The notes under the pieces were generated by a model, which made no database searches, was not told the origin of the DNA, and worked only from the letters and a program-made list of their open reading frames with translations. A stretch of 64,000 bases of DNA from Phalacrocorax aristotelis (lineage: Eukaryota; Chordata; Aves; Suliformes; Phalacrocoracidae): assembly GCF_949628215.1 (NCBI RefSeq), contig NC_134279.1, positions 61,487,766-61,551,765 of the forward strand. Reading direction: 5' to 3'. The position numbers and the translations under genes were made by a program. This document shows positions 48,787 to 63,247 of the stretch, in pieces. Each line of letters opens with the position of its first letter. Position 1 is the first letter of the stretch.

Positions 48787-51700
48787 CTCACCAAGTTAGC
48801 CAGCCTACTGCTGAAGATGCTTTTGCTCCTCTTAGTTGCCAAAGTGTGTACCCATACTCATAAAATTTTAAATCTCAGAAAATATTCCATTGTTTCTCAG
48901 TTTGTGACATTTCCAGATTTCTTAAGAAGTGTAGTACATATACTCTGGACTACAGCTTTATAGCCAACATCTACTTTTTCAAGAATGAATCAGATAATCT
49001 CCAGCTTGTTTCACTCATTTGAATATCAAGAAGTTTCTCACATTATTGGTTTATACTTTCACTCAGACTCCAGTAAAACTGACAAAAGATTTGAAACAGG
49101 ACAATGTTAAGCTTGCTCCACTTGCAATGCATGACTAAATTCTTGACAATAGGTAGGAAAAAACCCTAATTATATCTGCTAGGATAGCATAAAACCCAGT
49201 CAAGCAAAATATATTAACAGGGAGGTTAAACTTTTTTTTAAAGAGTAGATATACTGAGGAAAATTAAGATATTAGTGTATTAAATGTATTGACTACAGTA
49301 CAGGAAAAGAAAATAATCTTTTTCATGATTTCCAGTGTAAATCCACAGTAATTTCTGCTAATTTACCCAATATCACTTGCAGTGGTTATAAGCACTTAGC
49401 AGCTGCTGGATTGTTTTGAAAATCTGGACAAGACATGGAAAAGCAATGGTCAAATATAGGAATTGGGCAGAATATAAAAAAGTAGATGAAAACATTTTGT
49501 CAGACCGAATCAGACAGAAAAATACAAAATCTGCAGATTTTATCTGACTTGAAAGACAATTATTTTTAAAGGGAAAGGAGTAATTTGGCATTTTGGCAAT
49601 TATTATTTCAAACAGGTTTTTAATGAACTGTCAATTTCCTTTTATTAAATGGTCATTGCCTATTATTGGCCCCAGAATGTATCATGGCTAGATCATATGG
49701 TACATACTTTGTGCAGGGATCTTCCTTACAGGCCATTCAGAATATGGCTTCCTGAATGAAACATATTCAGTAGAAAATTGTTCTCTGCAGTGTTTTAGTC
49801 TCTGGCTCCTTCCTGAGATCATAATAGAGATCCCAGTTGCGATTGTGGTCCTTGTGAATGTTAAGCATTGTGCACTGGAGTATAAATAATTTATTCATAT
49901 AAGAGATTCACTCTTGTATCGTACAATTGGTTTCTACTTGGGTCAACTTTGAAGCTGCAACTTCAGGCAAAAAATTGCGTGCCCAGAATCAATCACCTGA
50001 GCCACCATAATTGCCAGAGGATGGAATTATTCCAGGAGAATTGCTCAAAGAGAATGGCAAGCTCCTACCAGAGCTGAATGAAGCCTTGCCAAAACTAGGC
50101 ATCACACTTGCATATTTCATGGTCCAGGAGTGAGCAGCAGAGAGAGCTGATGAGCATATTTCATGCCCTTTTGTAAACAAAGCACCTCTGATAGTAAGCC
50201 ATGAAATTAGGCCTAGACTAAGCATAGTGGATAAATTCACAGTCCACAGTGGTGGACACCAGTAATTAGTTTATGAAACTTATGCTTCAAGTTAATTAAT
50301 TTTGTTGGACTGGAAAACATGGTCCTATACAGATATATTCTATTTTAAACCAGAGATGAGTGGCTGGCTAGATAAAGTTGAAAATTATCTGTTTACTTTT
50401 AGGGATACAGATAGAAAGTAAATGGATGAATTAATATGTCCTCAACACTTTTTGACAAAAAATACTTATCAGCATTAAAATTAACATTGACTTTATTCTG
50501 CTCCTATGGTGAAGATATTTTGAGAATCTTTATTATTAGACTTTTCATGTACACTCTTAAATCTCTTTCCCACAAGGTGTGTGAAAACTCACTAAATATG
50601 TAGCAGTGCAATTAAGACTTAAACAAACTTTCAGTGCATGCTTTATCCTACCAGAGACATGAACTGCAACTGCATATAACTTGAGTGTTGTTAAACTTAT
50701 TTTGTGCCACTGCAGAGATATTTTATGGGGTTTTCTCTGTTTCTATGTACTGATGCTTTTAGTCACTGAAAGCAGAGGAGGTACAGAAAGAGGTCAAAAT
50801 TGACAGCAAAACTGAATCAGGGCTTCTCATGCCAATGAAATAATGAAAAACAGCACTGTTCTTACAGCAACAATAATGAATATAAATAGACAACAGGCTC
50901 TGAACAGCTACTGGGAGAAAGAGAATAAGGCGTCCATTTCAAGAAAAGATCTTTTCCTGCCATCACAGATAGCTTTATGAACTGGATAAGTTAGGATGCC
51001 CTTTAAACAATTTTCATGCTTCAAGAAATGTCTGTGAGAGACAGGTCTCCCTTATTTTCCTTTAAGGGATCAGACTTAATAGGTTGAAATTTACTTGCAT
51101 TTTCTACACCTTTATTTCTCATGTCAATCGTTCCCAGATAAAATCTGTTATCTCCTCTTTGACACAGTTCAATACTTAATACGAATGCTTTCCCCCCACC
51201 CTGGATTTATTGTCTCAAGCACACATATCCCTATCTCTCTACAGATAACATAAGCAGGGTACAAGTACTGTCCAAATAATTGTCAGTGGATAATAAAGAC
51301 TTGCCCAACATTTCTATCTGTTTCAAAACTAAATCCATAAGTAAATGTGTAACTCTGCATCAAAGTAATATACTAGAATAGCTGTGAATAGCTGATTTTC
51401 TTCCATATAAAATACTGGACACTGCATCCAAAAAAAGGTTAAAGAACCAAGTTTCTTTGATTTTATGACTGATAGCATGTACTAAACTTAAAAGTTTAAG
51501 TCATTGGAGAGATGATGTATCAATTAAGTTCCAAAGAATTATAAGATTTTTGTCTGTCACTAAGTGATTCTATGGACTTAATGTATTTTACACTACCATC
51601 TGCTCAAAACTCAGCAGAGAAATATCTTGCCTCTAGTTGAAATTATTTGAAAATAATTATAACTTCTGGAATAACAAAATAGCAGTCTAATACAATACCT

Positions 51701-52841
51701 ATGAAAGTCATCATGCTATAAAAGAACAATTCTTCTTGTTAACCTATAACATTTTTATTCATAGGGAGGTTTTAATCTAAATTAAGATTTACAGAAATAC
51801 CTTAAATTTCAAATTTCAAACTATAGAACTGATGGAAAAGGAAGAAAGAGCAGATCAGGAATAAAATTTCCTTTCTAATGTCACAAAAAGCAAGAATCAT
51901 TTAACTTCTCTGATGTTAGATTCTCTCATTTATTATACTTTAGTCTACGAAAATTTGTTTAGCTGCAGGCATTTCTTATTCTGCAAAACAAAGCTTTTAC
52001 AGTTTTCTACAATAATCTGTATTTTGAAAACCCCCTTAGGAATTTTAAAATTATTTTGAAGACCTCAGCTACACAAACTTGCCAGAGGAGTGAGCAATGG
52101 TTCTAATTATAAATGTCTGGGAGAATTTCTCACTGGTTTAGTTTTACCTAGTCTGTCTTTCAGGGGAAGGTAATATACACCTAAGGCATAGCTTTCACAA
52201 GATGCACTACATCATTACCACATAGCATTTAGACGTCCAGTCAATCCAACTTCATTTAAATTTCTAAAAAGCACAAAAGTTTTTAATATTCAGAGACTGA
52301 CCTCATACTGCTTTGACATCCTTTGATTCTGATATTTCTGTCATCAGTGAGAAGTGCAAATTCAAAGTAATCAACTAAAGCTAGTGGCGTGCCACAAATC
52401 TGAAATAAATATAAAGTGTGATCCAGAACTCTTCCAAGGACAGCATTGACAATTTGAGTTGAATAGAAAAGAAATATTAGGTCTCTCGAGATTTATGCGT
52501 TTTGTATGTTAATTATGATAAAGCAGATTAAGATTTATGCAGCTCTAAACTCTTTGCCCAGACATTAACACCAATAGCATACTCGGATCATAGATAATTT
52601 CTGTGTCCAAAAAGATAACAGATCCTCCTCAAACAGGTACATTAAAGATGGTATCAAAATTTTTACTATATTTGACTGCATCTCTATTAATGTTACAAGT
52701 ACAGAGATGATAAAACATCATGATAGAAAGTAGAGTTTAAAGATTTGTTTGTTTCTAGTCTGTCATATAAATACTGTCTAATGTATTTTTCAGCTTAAAA
52801 GTGTAAAGTTGCTCAGCAAAGCTGCTCAGCCACAGTGTGTG

Positions 52842-53365
52842 TGTGCTGATTTTGGCTGGTATATATTTAACTTCATTCATAGTAGCTAGTATGGGGCTAG
52901 GCTTTGGATTTGTGCTGGAAACAGTGGTGATAACACAGAGATGTTTTCATTACTGCTGAGCAGGGCTTTCACAGGGTCAAGGCCTTTTCTGCTTCTCACC
53001 CCACCCACCAGCAGGTGGGCTGGAGGTACCCAAGAAGTTGGGATGCAACACAGCTGGGACAGCTGTACCCAACTGACCAAAGGTATATTCCACACCATAA
53101 AACACCATGCTCAGTATCTAGAGCTGGGGGGAAGAGAAGGAAGGGGTGGGACTGAACACCTGCCTGCCCAAGGGAAGTAGTGAATGAATTCCTTCTTTTG
53201 CTTTGCTTGAGTGCACGGCTTTTGCTTTACCTATTAAACTGTTTTTATCGCAATCCATGAATTTTCTCACTTTTATTCTTCTGATTCTCTCCCCCATCCC
53301 ACTGGGGAAGGAGTGAGAGAGTGACTGTGTGGTGCTTAGCTGTCATCTGGGGTTAAACCACAACA
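52842..53365 (+). mobile_element. Solo LTR of a bird-specific endogenous retrovirus family
   Basis: I recognise this 524-bp block from a family common across bird genomes. It starts TGTGCTGATTTTGGCTGG, has the typical TAGTAGCTAGTATGG and GTGGTGATAACACA segments, then a C/G-rich middle (CATGCTCAGTAT preceding a decayed TATA). A poly(A) signal variant ATTAAA lies at 53233-53238. The block ends with the family's TGGGGTTAAACCACAACA. No internal viral sequence adjoins it, so it is a solo LTR. Flanks show GTGTG against ATGTG, compatible with a 5-bp duplication, but the left side lies in a TG run so this is ambiguous. It sits in the PCDH9 intron, antisense to the gene. Confidence 0.85.
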
Positions 53366-55974
53366 ATGTGTTTTTCTGACTGATGAGCTTCAGGACAAGT
53401 GGAACTCTTCAGAGGAAAAGGAAGATTGCTCCTTTCTTAAGGGCAACTAAACTTGCTTAGCTGAGAGAAGTTTCTGTAGCTCAGAGGGGGACCTGTGCCC
53501 CTGCCTCCAAAACTCTAAATTTAAAGGTGATGGAAAGAGACTTCAAGGAGTCTGTAGAGCTTTTTTCCATATAGGAAGCCACTGAAGGTTGTTTGAATAA
53601 ATAGTCTGGAAGGAAAGGATGTCAAAGAGGAGTGGTAAGATACATTTTCAGATGTTTATATTATTTTTCATTCAGAAGTTCTTTGTTTTCACTATTAAAA
53701 AAAATGTCTTCAGCTTTAAGACTTGGTGGTCTAATAAAACAAGGCTTTGGAGAATAGGATGTTTTTGGCATCCATTGTTGTGTCACTTACACTGCAAGAC
53801 TGAACCAAGCAGTCTATCAAACAGAAAAATAAACACAGGAACATTAGGAAATCAACAAGTACTAATTTATATGGAGCTAGCACAAAAAATGGAGCTGAAG
53901 CTACGCATGGAGCTATACCAGCTTTGCTTTACCTAGGGGTTACACCCCTAAAAGTTCACTAACACAGAAACTTAGTCTGATGAAACAAAATAAATTCTGG
54001 CCTTATTCACAAAACTTTTGTTTTGAAATTGCAGTGATTTTTTTTGTTGATGTTAATATAAGATTCAAAAGAATGACTGTAATAGAAACTCGACCTAACC
54101 CTTAATCCTGGAGCAATATTGCAAACAACTGTATATAATTTGTAGGAAAAATTAATTTGTAAGAACACAAATGCCTGCTATCTTATATCATTCCTGTTTT
54201 ACAAATACTATGTTTCACCCTATTAAACATACAAACTGCAAGTTATATATGCCTACTTGCTGGTGGAACACAACTGACAGACTATAGAAGGGCATTGTAT
54301 CATATGAGATTACAGAGGGAAAAGAATAAATCTGAAGTTTACAGGATGGGAAAACTTTTCAGTAATTAAGACTAGTTTTCACCAGTTTTCTCTGTCTACT
54401 ATGAAATTGAAATGTAAACAACATTTCCATCTGTGTACTACACATACTGTTCTACTTCAAAATTTCTTCTGTCCTACTAGGTTATATTGTCAGGTTCTTT
54501 TTAGGTTTGGGGGATTTTGTTTGTTTGGGTTTTTTTAAAGGACAGAAGAAGGTTAAAAAGAACATAAAAGAGGTATTCATGCTTATAGCTTGCCTATCTA
54601 GTAAAAAGAAAATCATTAAAGTTTAAAGGAAATCAACTTTTACCCAAACAGGAGATAAGCAAATGTAATGAAATTTATGTAGTGTTTTGAAGGCCATCCC
54701 AGACACTAAACCTGACTTACTCCAAATCATAGAATTACCTCCTTCATGCTTAATATTCTGTTGTTCATAAATGAAATGCAAAACAAGCTAACTCCAGGTA
54801 GTTCTGCAACTCTGGCTTAGGAAGAAAAGTATTATCAATAACTATAGGTCATCTTATCTCAAGAAAATCTATTAGGTATCCAACACATCAAAGCACTTGC
54901 AATGTAGTTGTATCCTACTCTGTTTTTAATTATGAGGTTCTTCTCTGCAGGAAGCAATTCCAAGAGAATTGAAACAATTTCTTTTAAAGGCTATAAATAT
55001 CAGCAGAATTCTGCCTCATACATTCTGAAATGAAGAATTTCTTAACACCTCACAGCTTGTAACAGACACATACACAACCCTTTTCTAGGTAAAAGAGACT
55101 TATTTGAAAACACAGCCTTTCACAATGACTTCCCAAACTCACTATTAGTGACTGCACAATCTTATGTTAAAAAGGAAAATAGTCTTTCACTGACCAAATG
55201 CAATCTGATTGTGAAAAAGTATAATTTTCTAATACCTAGCTAAAAGGCATATTTTGAATTTCCCATATTGTACATACTGAAAAATAGATAATGTTGCAAG
55301 TAGAAGTAAAAAGAACTATGCATTTTTTTTTTGCCATATGCAGAAAAGAACTTGTGTGGTAATATTAAGATATAGAGAAAAGCATTTCAAACAAAAGCAG
55401 ACATTTTCAGACTTGTTTGTCTGTGAAAAGTCATAGTGACACACTACTAGAAATATTTACCTTGTTCTGAAAGTACATGTCTTTTGAGCTCTGCTACACA
55501 CACCAATTTTAAAATGAACCTTTTATTTCCATAAAGCTGTATCAGCATATTTCAGGGAATGAGAAAGTTTATGACAGCTTGCATTATTACATTTCTTTAT
55601 TTTACTATCTGCCATGACCTTCAGCACCAATGCTCTGCAAGATTTTGGTTTCACCAAAATCATCGCAGGTTCGAAACGAATTGAAACGGTGTCATGAAAA
55701 TATTCTGGTTTACAAGTCGACAATAAGAGTTACTAAGATGGAAGTTGCACCAACAAAACCTGTGGTGACTTAGCTTAATCTAGGTACAGAATTTATATCC
55801 CAGAATAGAGAACTTAATAGCAATTTTTTGCTTTATTTTTTATTGAATCCAACCAATAGCTCAAGTCACCATGTCTGTGTTCAGACTTGAGTGTTTCATA
55901 TACAACTCCTCTCCCTCCCAAGTATTGTCATGCAATTGTTCTCTTTTCTTATTGTTTATGGGAGAGATCAGGAA

Positions 55975-56130
55975 CATGCTCTACCTCTCAAGCTGAATGC
56001 TTGCCATTCAGATAGAAAGGGAGGAAGGGACCTGTGATCAGATTTTAGAAAGCAGGCCTCCCTCCCTAGGTGAATGCCTAACAGGTTACAGAGTTCTTGC
56101 TCTTTCACTAACTCCTGATAGTGGCTGTGC
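55975..56130 (-). mobile_element. Ancient amniote SINE-like relic
   Basis: On the minus strand GGCATTCACCTAGGGAGGGA occurs upstream of GCATTCAGCTTGAGAGGTAG. The plus strand has AGGTGAATGCCTAACAGG followed by a CTTGCTCTTTC run. This resembles an old MIR-type SINE seen across birds and reptiles, with its characteristic repeated GCATTCACC element. Divergence is high. Confidence 0.35.
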
Positions 56131-59100
56131 AGCACACAGCTACAGGATGATGATGGCTCTCGCCATGGAAAACTAGAAGGTCTGGATCTGAATCCCATTA
56201 GGCTGCATATAGTACCTACAACTTCCAATAGCCATACTTGAATGAAAATATCTGTGGTTTCTACTCTGATTTTAAGCTTTGTGCTGAGTTCATGTGTTTT
56301 AGGAGCATTCAGAACTTAAATTCTCTTTTTTGTCTTATATCTGGATGTCACCAGAGCATGGATTTCCAGATGAAATGGTTTTGTAACTGTGAATCTTAGC
56401 TTAAGCTCATATGTAACTTTGTGATTCAAAACACAGTCACGGTTGAAGTAAGGTAGCTACTAGAAGATAGGCTTTCTGAAACTGTTTCTTAGGCACATAT
56501 GCCTAAACAACACCTCCAGAGCTCTTGATCTCTCCCATTTGCCTGAACAAACGAGTCATAAAAGCTTTGTCTGGCACCAAAACTGTCGAAGCATTGCTAA
56601 GGTTTTTAGTCTGAAAATAGCAAGGTCTAGAGCTGCTCTATGACACACGTCATAATGCTGTTAATTAAACTCTAAAGCAAATACTAAATTTTGAGCTGCA
56701 ATAATTACCAACATTTTCTCTAGGGCTCAGTATCAAGTACTTATTTCAATTAATTAACTGGTATGACACCTTCAATAACATTTCAAAAAAAGAGATGGTC
56801 AAAATTCAGCTGAGTTTATTAATAAAGTCTTTGCCCCTCAAAAGACTAGAACTTAACTTATTACCACCTTGTTCTCAACAGATTAATAGCATGAAGTCCA
56901 TAGCTATCAGCTGTCCTTGCAAAATATTCAATATCCTGCAATAAAGTCTTTTAAAGTAAATATAAGATGACAACTGATTAGAGATCTGTCAGCTTGAGCA
57001 GGAGGACTTGACACTTTGTTTCTAGCTGAATTTCAAGTCCGTTAGTTTCCATAATTGCACAAATGAAACCCTTGCATATTTTTCTAAGATGTGGTTGCTA
57101 TGAGCAAATAAGGGCTGTCATTCACTTATTAACATAATCTAAAAGTAGCACAATGAGTGCAAACCATTTGATTGGCCAACTTTTTCCTTCGTGAACCAAT
57201 ACCATGCTGCTTGCTAGACATTTTGAAGGCCTCAGAGAGATCTGCATCAGTCATGATGACCCATGAAAAGCAATTGCTCCTCTGTTCCAGACATACTCTA
57301 CTTTCTTCAGCTCATTGCTGGTCTCCCAACACTAATCGATGTCTCGCTAACCAGCATGACTGAACATGAGTTGCAAGAGTTTAGAAGCAGTCTGACTAAG
57401 CCGATATTCATTTAATATTTCCCATCAGCCTGCTAGACAAATTACATCGAAAGTTTCATAACTTTAACCCATCATATTTTGTCAGAGAATTTAATATTAT
57501 TGGTCAGGATCTACATTTAAGTCTCCATAACTATCAGGAATTTAATTACCTGCAGGAATTGTAATGTCAGTATTTATTTGATATAAAGAGAAACATGGGT
57601 CACTTTTTCAGGCTTTAAAAAGTATTTGTAAATAGACAAAGATTAAATTGCTAGGTGCCATTTTATTTCCAAAAAAACTTAAGATCTTTAGAACATCTTT
57701 TAAATTTTTCCATTAAAACCAATGCTTTCCTCCTATTTAAGGAAAAAGAAGCATCTCAGCAACCCATTTTATCATACACATCCAAAGGTATCTTCTTGAC
57801 GTATTTTTTTCAACTTTTAATTGCACAAATTGTTCTTCCTATTTTTCTTACGTCTTTGTTGTCTCTAAGCTAAACTGCGCTACCACAACAGCTTTTATGG
57901 CAGACAATAAAATTTAATTGTATATATCTCTAATATTGTTCTCTACTACTAAGTTAAAAAAAAAAAAGAAACATTGTTACTATATTTATACTATAATGGA
58001 CTTACCAGAGATGTTAGTTTATGACAGGCATGCTATCTGAACACTTTAGTATAGCCACAAATTGATTCATAGACACTTCATTAAAAATCAACAATCTAAC
58101 TTTTATCATTGTTTCCAACTTCCTTAGGACTTTCCTATTCTAAATAACACACTAATCTTTGCCAGTGGATATTAACATGTTTGATTACTTTCAATTTCTC
58201 TGAGTAAAACATGATCTGCTGCTTAGAGCAGATAAATACAAACATGCAGTTTCCCAGGAAATAAGAAAACTGGACAGTGAGGCAAAAGCCATTAGAAGCT
58301 TTCAGTCCATAACGAGCAATTAAGAACTCTTTTTCTCATGTAAATAAATGTTCTTCAGGTAGTATGCTAGGCGTTGTAGTCCCACATTCATCTTTTTTAT
58401 GAGCAGTTTGTAGACAAAACAACCCCTCTGCCACACACGCATTCCTGCTGTATTATACCATATGAAACAACCTGCATTTCAGTCGTAGTGTTTTAGCAAC
58501 ATATTTGACTGCATAAACACAAAAACCTTTCAAACAATATTGCAGTCAGAATGGTGTATCAGATTCTGTAAAACCATGTGGAGTAGCATCATCTGACAGA
58601 TCCTAAATATAAGAACCTGATTCTTTATTTCTGTACTAAATTAAATCACAAGCAAAAATTTGTTTCACAACCACATATTAAATGGCTCTGTCTTGCCCGT
58701 CTAACAACAGATATACACACTTCCTAGAGCCCATTTCTGTGTTTGTTTCTAACATTTCTCTGTGCCGGCATATTTTTTGCTTCGGCTGGCACTAGTGGAT
58801 CAGTACTTTTCTATTTCAGCTGTTCAAGCGGCAGGTAGCAGGACAGCCACAACAAACACAGTTCTGGTAGCTCCTAATGTGTGTCCCTGCCTTTTATTCA
58901 GATGCTATTTACACAGTGTTTACATGTAGACCACGTAGCTTTTATAAAACTCAGAGCTTGGATTTTAAATTGAAAGCTTATCAGGCACAGGAGTCTCTCA
59001 AATTAAATCATAATAAGTAGCTACTTAAAATGCTTTGGAAGATAGAATCCACAGTAATATATTTTTATACACAGATAGTGTTTGTCTGAACAAAAAGAGA

Positions 59101-62100
59101 AAAATGGAATAGCAAATGTAATCAGTGAGATGTACTGAACACAGGAGTTTTACTGCAACACCATTTGCCTACAGTAGAACAAAACTAAGCTTTTCTTGTC
59201 TTAATTTCATCACGTATAGGAAATTGTGAGCACACAGAACAAATGAAAACATGAATAAAATTTCCTTAGCTAAATTTCCAAGAAACATACATAGAACGGG
59301 TACAATATATTTCTACTGTTAATTTTTTATTTCTGTCCCAAGAATTCTAGACAAACCTACGTGGACTGGCTTAAAAGCCAGGTAGATTTTTTTCTGTCCC
59401 CCAATTTTTTTATTATTTTTTTCTTTAACATGGGATGTAGGAATGTTCAGCTTCAAATCTTCAGTTTGTCTCAGACATGGGAATTACTCCCAGCTGGGTG
59501 ACTTTCTGCTATAATAACCTGGAATTCTGTCTGGGAATTAAGCTATAAAACTTATTGACCATATTTCCATCAAAACTTGTGTGTTCCTATGAACTATTGT
59601 GGTTAAGGTGAACTGAATTTGCATTGTGCTTGCTCACAGTTCGAGTGTGCTGAACGAATCTTTAAACGTTTTTCTATGTCCTCTTCAGTCTACTCATCTT
59701 CAAGTGTCTGTACCAATAATATAAGCTCTAGGAAAACATAAACTCTTTATTTTGTATTTATATTGCAGCTGTGTCTCCACTCTGCCTTTCTGGTCCAGTA
59801 TTGTAGAGAGTATTCATTTAAAATAGACATAAATACACATCCTGAAAATGTGTGACCCTGCAATACACCCCTGAATCCAATAAACCTTTTGCATCAATGC
59901 CATTTTATTCAGAGCAGAATGCTACAAACTGTTACCATTTCACTACACTTTTAGGGCATACAGTTCACATATCAAGCAAAAGAGAAGATCTTACAGGCTG
60001 AGTTTGAGAAATTTGGCTTAGGCTGCAAATTACTTCACTGAGAGTTGAACTGTTCTTGGAACATGGCCCTGAAATGGCATATGAGAAGGCTGAATAAAGA
60101 AGCTAAAACTTTGATCCTTGAAGATAAATGCAATAAGTTTTAAAATTTCTAAAAGATCTTTTTTGTTTACTGTTTTAGTTCCACTTCACTTTAAGCTGTT
60201 TTGCATTAGTAATGGATGATATTTTTGTAACATTAATGTTTCATAACAGGAGTTACGTTGCAAAAATATGGCCTTAATATTGGAGTTATTAATTGCAGAT
60301 TAGAATGAATTTCATCATGCCAGAGACAGCTATCCTAGTAAATAAACTATCAAAGATGCTGGGATGTGCGTACACTATCTTTTAACCTTAAATTACTTGA
60401 AACACTTGACTAGCTGAACTTTCAAGGGAATGAGGTGCAGTCTATTTTACTGTAATACACATCGCCAGGAGAGGGATGAAAGTATATTAACATTAGGTTC
60501 TTTTTTGCTGAGACCTCAGCTTCAAAACTGCAAGTCTTTTACACATGTAATTCACAGCAATGTCTATGAACAGCAGTTTAGGAAAACTCTTTTATATGCT
60601 GCTCTGGAGGTGGTGGTTCAAAACCCAGTACATAATTAAATACATGGGATTGATGTTACTGAGTGGTAACGCATGTAACATTTCCTTTGACAATTCAAAT
60701 TTAAACTCACTTTAGTTCTTATAAATCTTGCAGGAGTATAATTGACTTAACATTTTCTCCAGTACAGCTAATACATTACTTTCATTTCTATCTGGATTTT
60801 CATACAAATTAGAGTTAGGCCTGCTGAAAGGAATTAGTGATACCTGATGGCCAACACTGAAGCATCTGGGGAAGACTGGGCTTTTTCTTTTTCTCCTTAA
60901 TCTTTCAGCTGTAGCCATATATGTAAGTAAGTAATGACCTAAAAGAACGATCTGTTAACGCCAGGACAATAATTGCTGGTAAAATTAATCTGATCGATTC
61001 TGACAGTATACTGCTAGGATCATAAGCAAATAAATTACTATGTTATATACTATATTTTTAGGTCTGTTGTACATTAATTTTCTGCATGTTATTTAATTAG
61101 CAGAAAATGCATTCTTCTGATAGTTGAACAAACAAGGAAGAAGAAGGGCATTGCCTCCAGATATAACTTCACATTCTCTATTTTGCTGACTTGAATCCAT
61201 AGTTAGTTCCATTGAAATTAAGAGTGACTTCAGATTTCCATACCTCTTTCTGCTGCTCATCTCAACTTCAAATACAGTCTTGAATTAAAAATTCATTTTC
61301 TTTTTTTAAAAAATTTGATATTTTGTCTAGCACTTTGACTACTTATTATTAAATTACTCCATATTCATGCATATTCATATTACTGCTGTTACAGTACATA
61401 TATTTATGTAAATATAAGCAGCAAAAAAACAACTACCAGACACTTCTTTTAGAAAGCTAAAAAAACACACACATACTAATGAATAAATAAATACATAAAC
61501 AATAAAAAAACTCCAAATATCAAAAATTTTCAGTGGAATCCATAGAAAGTAGAGGAAGAATGACTTTTATGTCAAGATCCTGTAAACAGAGTTACATAAA
61601 CAACCCTGACATTTCTTTTTTTTATCATTTCTTTCCTAGGTAATTGCAGCATTTCTTCTTTATATTCAGTCACTTCTTTATGGCTTTCAGTGTTTTAGTT
61701 GTGATAGAAAAGTATTTTTGGCAGCCTTTCAAAAAAAATTCTGGAGTTATTTTTTTTATTTGTTTTTCTGTTTTGGGGCTCTTTTGGTTGGTTGGTTGGT
61801 TGGGTTCCTTTGTTGCTTTTTTTAAGAAGGAAAAACATTTTGGATGAGCATACTGACTCTGCCACCTACAGTGGAGTTGTTCAGGGGGTATCAGATTCTT
61901 CTCTGTAAGTATCAAACAAACATTGTCCTTCTCAGTGAAGCTTTGCTGACTGCCCCCAAAGCAAAACAGAAAAATACAGGAGGCAATGTTCATTTTATAA
62001 GGATTTCAGAGAGAACATCAGTCTCCCTCAATGGATCAGTGTATGTGTACACTCTGGCAATATCCAAGAAGCATTTTCCAGTTTCTTTATGTCTTTAAGA

Positions 62101-63247
62101 CCATGTCTGTACCATTTTGGGTTGTAAATCTAAATAATAAGCAAAATCATCTTCTTCCTACTGAATTTAATGGGAGTTTTCAGAACAAATAACGTTAATT
62201 AATTGTCCTGATATTTATCAAAACCCCCAGCCATTTAACCAACAAATCCAACAAAAAAAAGCATATTAAAATAATCCCATCATTCCACAGGAAAATTTTA
62301 TTATAGATACAGCAATATTTCCTTCCTAGGTTCTATATTTAATTGTTTTCAAGGTGTTATCTTCTGCCTTCTGAAATAAAGGAATCTGCCTGCTCCACCT
62401 TGTTCTCAAGTTCATTTTCCACTATATTTGCACTCTAAAATGAACTGAATTGCTCCCAAACTCTCTTTATAACAGTCATTCCTGTATTATCATCGGGAAA
62501 TGCATGCTTTTCAGACCTGCTGGTTTTTCTTTACATTGTCTTCTAAATTATTTACAGTTTAGTCTATCTTGTATTTTTTCTTTTATCCTTTGATAATAAA
62601 TCTTCTAGCAATCAATCACCTCCTTCTCCAGACTGAAGCTTCTTTTTCTTGTGAAACTTTACATTCTAATTGTAGAAAATTTAGCCAGGTTGATCACGTG
62701 GACTTTGACTCTGTAACCCTCTCTCACCATCGCTGCCTCCTGTTGAACTGTGTAACAGGATACAACTGGAGGAACACTCTCAGCATTTCACTCACTAGCT
62801 GCAAACTTACTCTGCCTCTAATAATTTACCTGGTCTGCTGTTCTTCTCTATTGCATAAACTCACCTTTCTCTGAGACATTTAAAGTCCTTTTTAATGATT
62901 AATCGTTGACCTTACCAATCCATTTTCCATCTTATGAACAGCATATGTAAATAAAGTCTATCTTGAACTGACACCAATCCCATTCTCCACTTTATCTACT
63001 CATAACAACTGCACTCAGAAACCAACAGTAGAACTACATAAGCCAATGGTTTGCACAGCTTGTGTATTTATTACTACAAAGGAGGTTCTGTTTTCACCAT
63101 AAGCACTAATATCTCAGGCAGTTGCCAGTTCTGCCCTGGTAATTCCTTGTTTCTCACTAACAAAAACCTAGGTTAGTAAAGAACACCATCCTCTCCAGGG
63201 ACTTCTTTTAAGGTTCTCACCTCTTTCCTGCATGCTTTTCTATCAAG

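Larger units (their letters stand above)
46287..48843 (-). mobile_element. CR1 LINE, well-preserved 5'-truncated copy with an internal deletion (CR1 copy B)
   Basis: The 3' end (CAGAACCACAGAATCCCAGG, then TTGGAAAGGACCTCAAGG) is of CR1 type but differs from copy A, with AGAGCAGAGTCTAAACAAGA further in, so it belongs to another subfamily. Going up the minus strand come the ORF2 C-terminal relic, a 352-residue RT frame, a linker deletion at 47828-47845, the endonuclease (47870-48620) and the last few codons of ORF1 near 48.84 kb, where the copy begins abruptly. It lies in the PCDH9 intron in the same orientation as the gene. It has far fewer lesions than copies C and D and is probably the youngest CR1 in the window. 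Confidence 0.93.

Noticed and set aside
60600..60640. tRNA box B-like GGTTCAAAACCC
   Set aside because: No box A at the right distance and no cloverleaf could be drawn, so neither a tRNA gene nor a SINE is supported.
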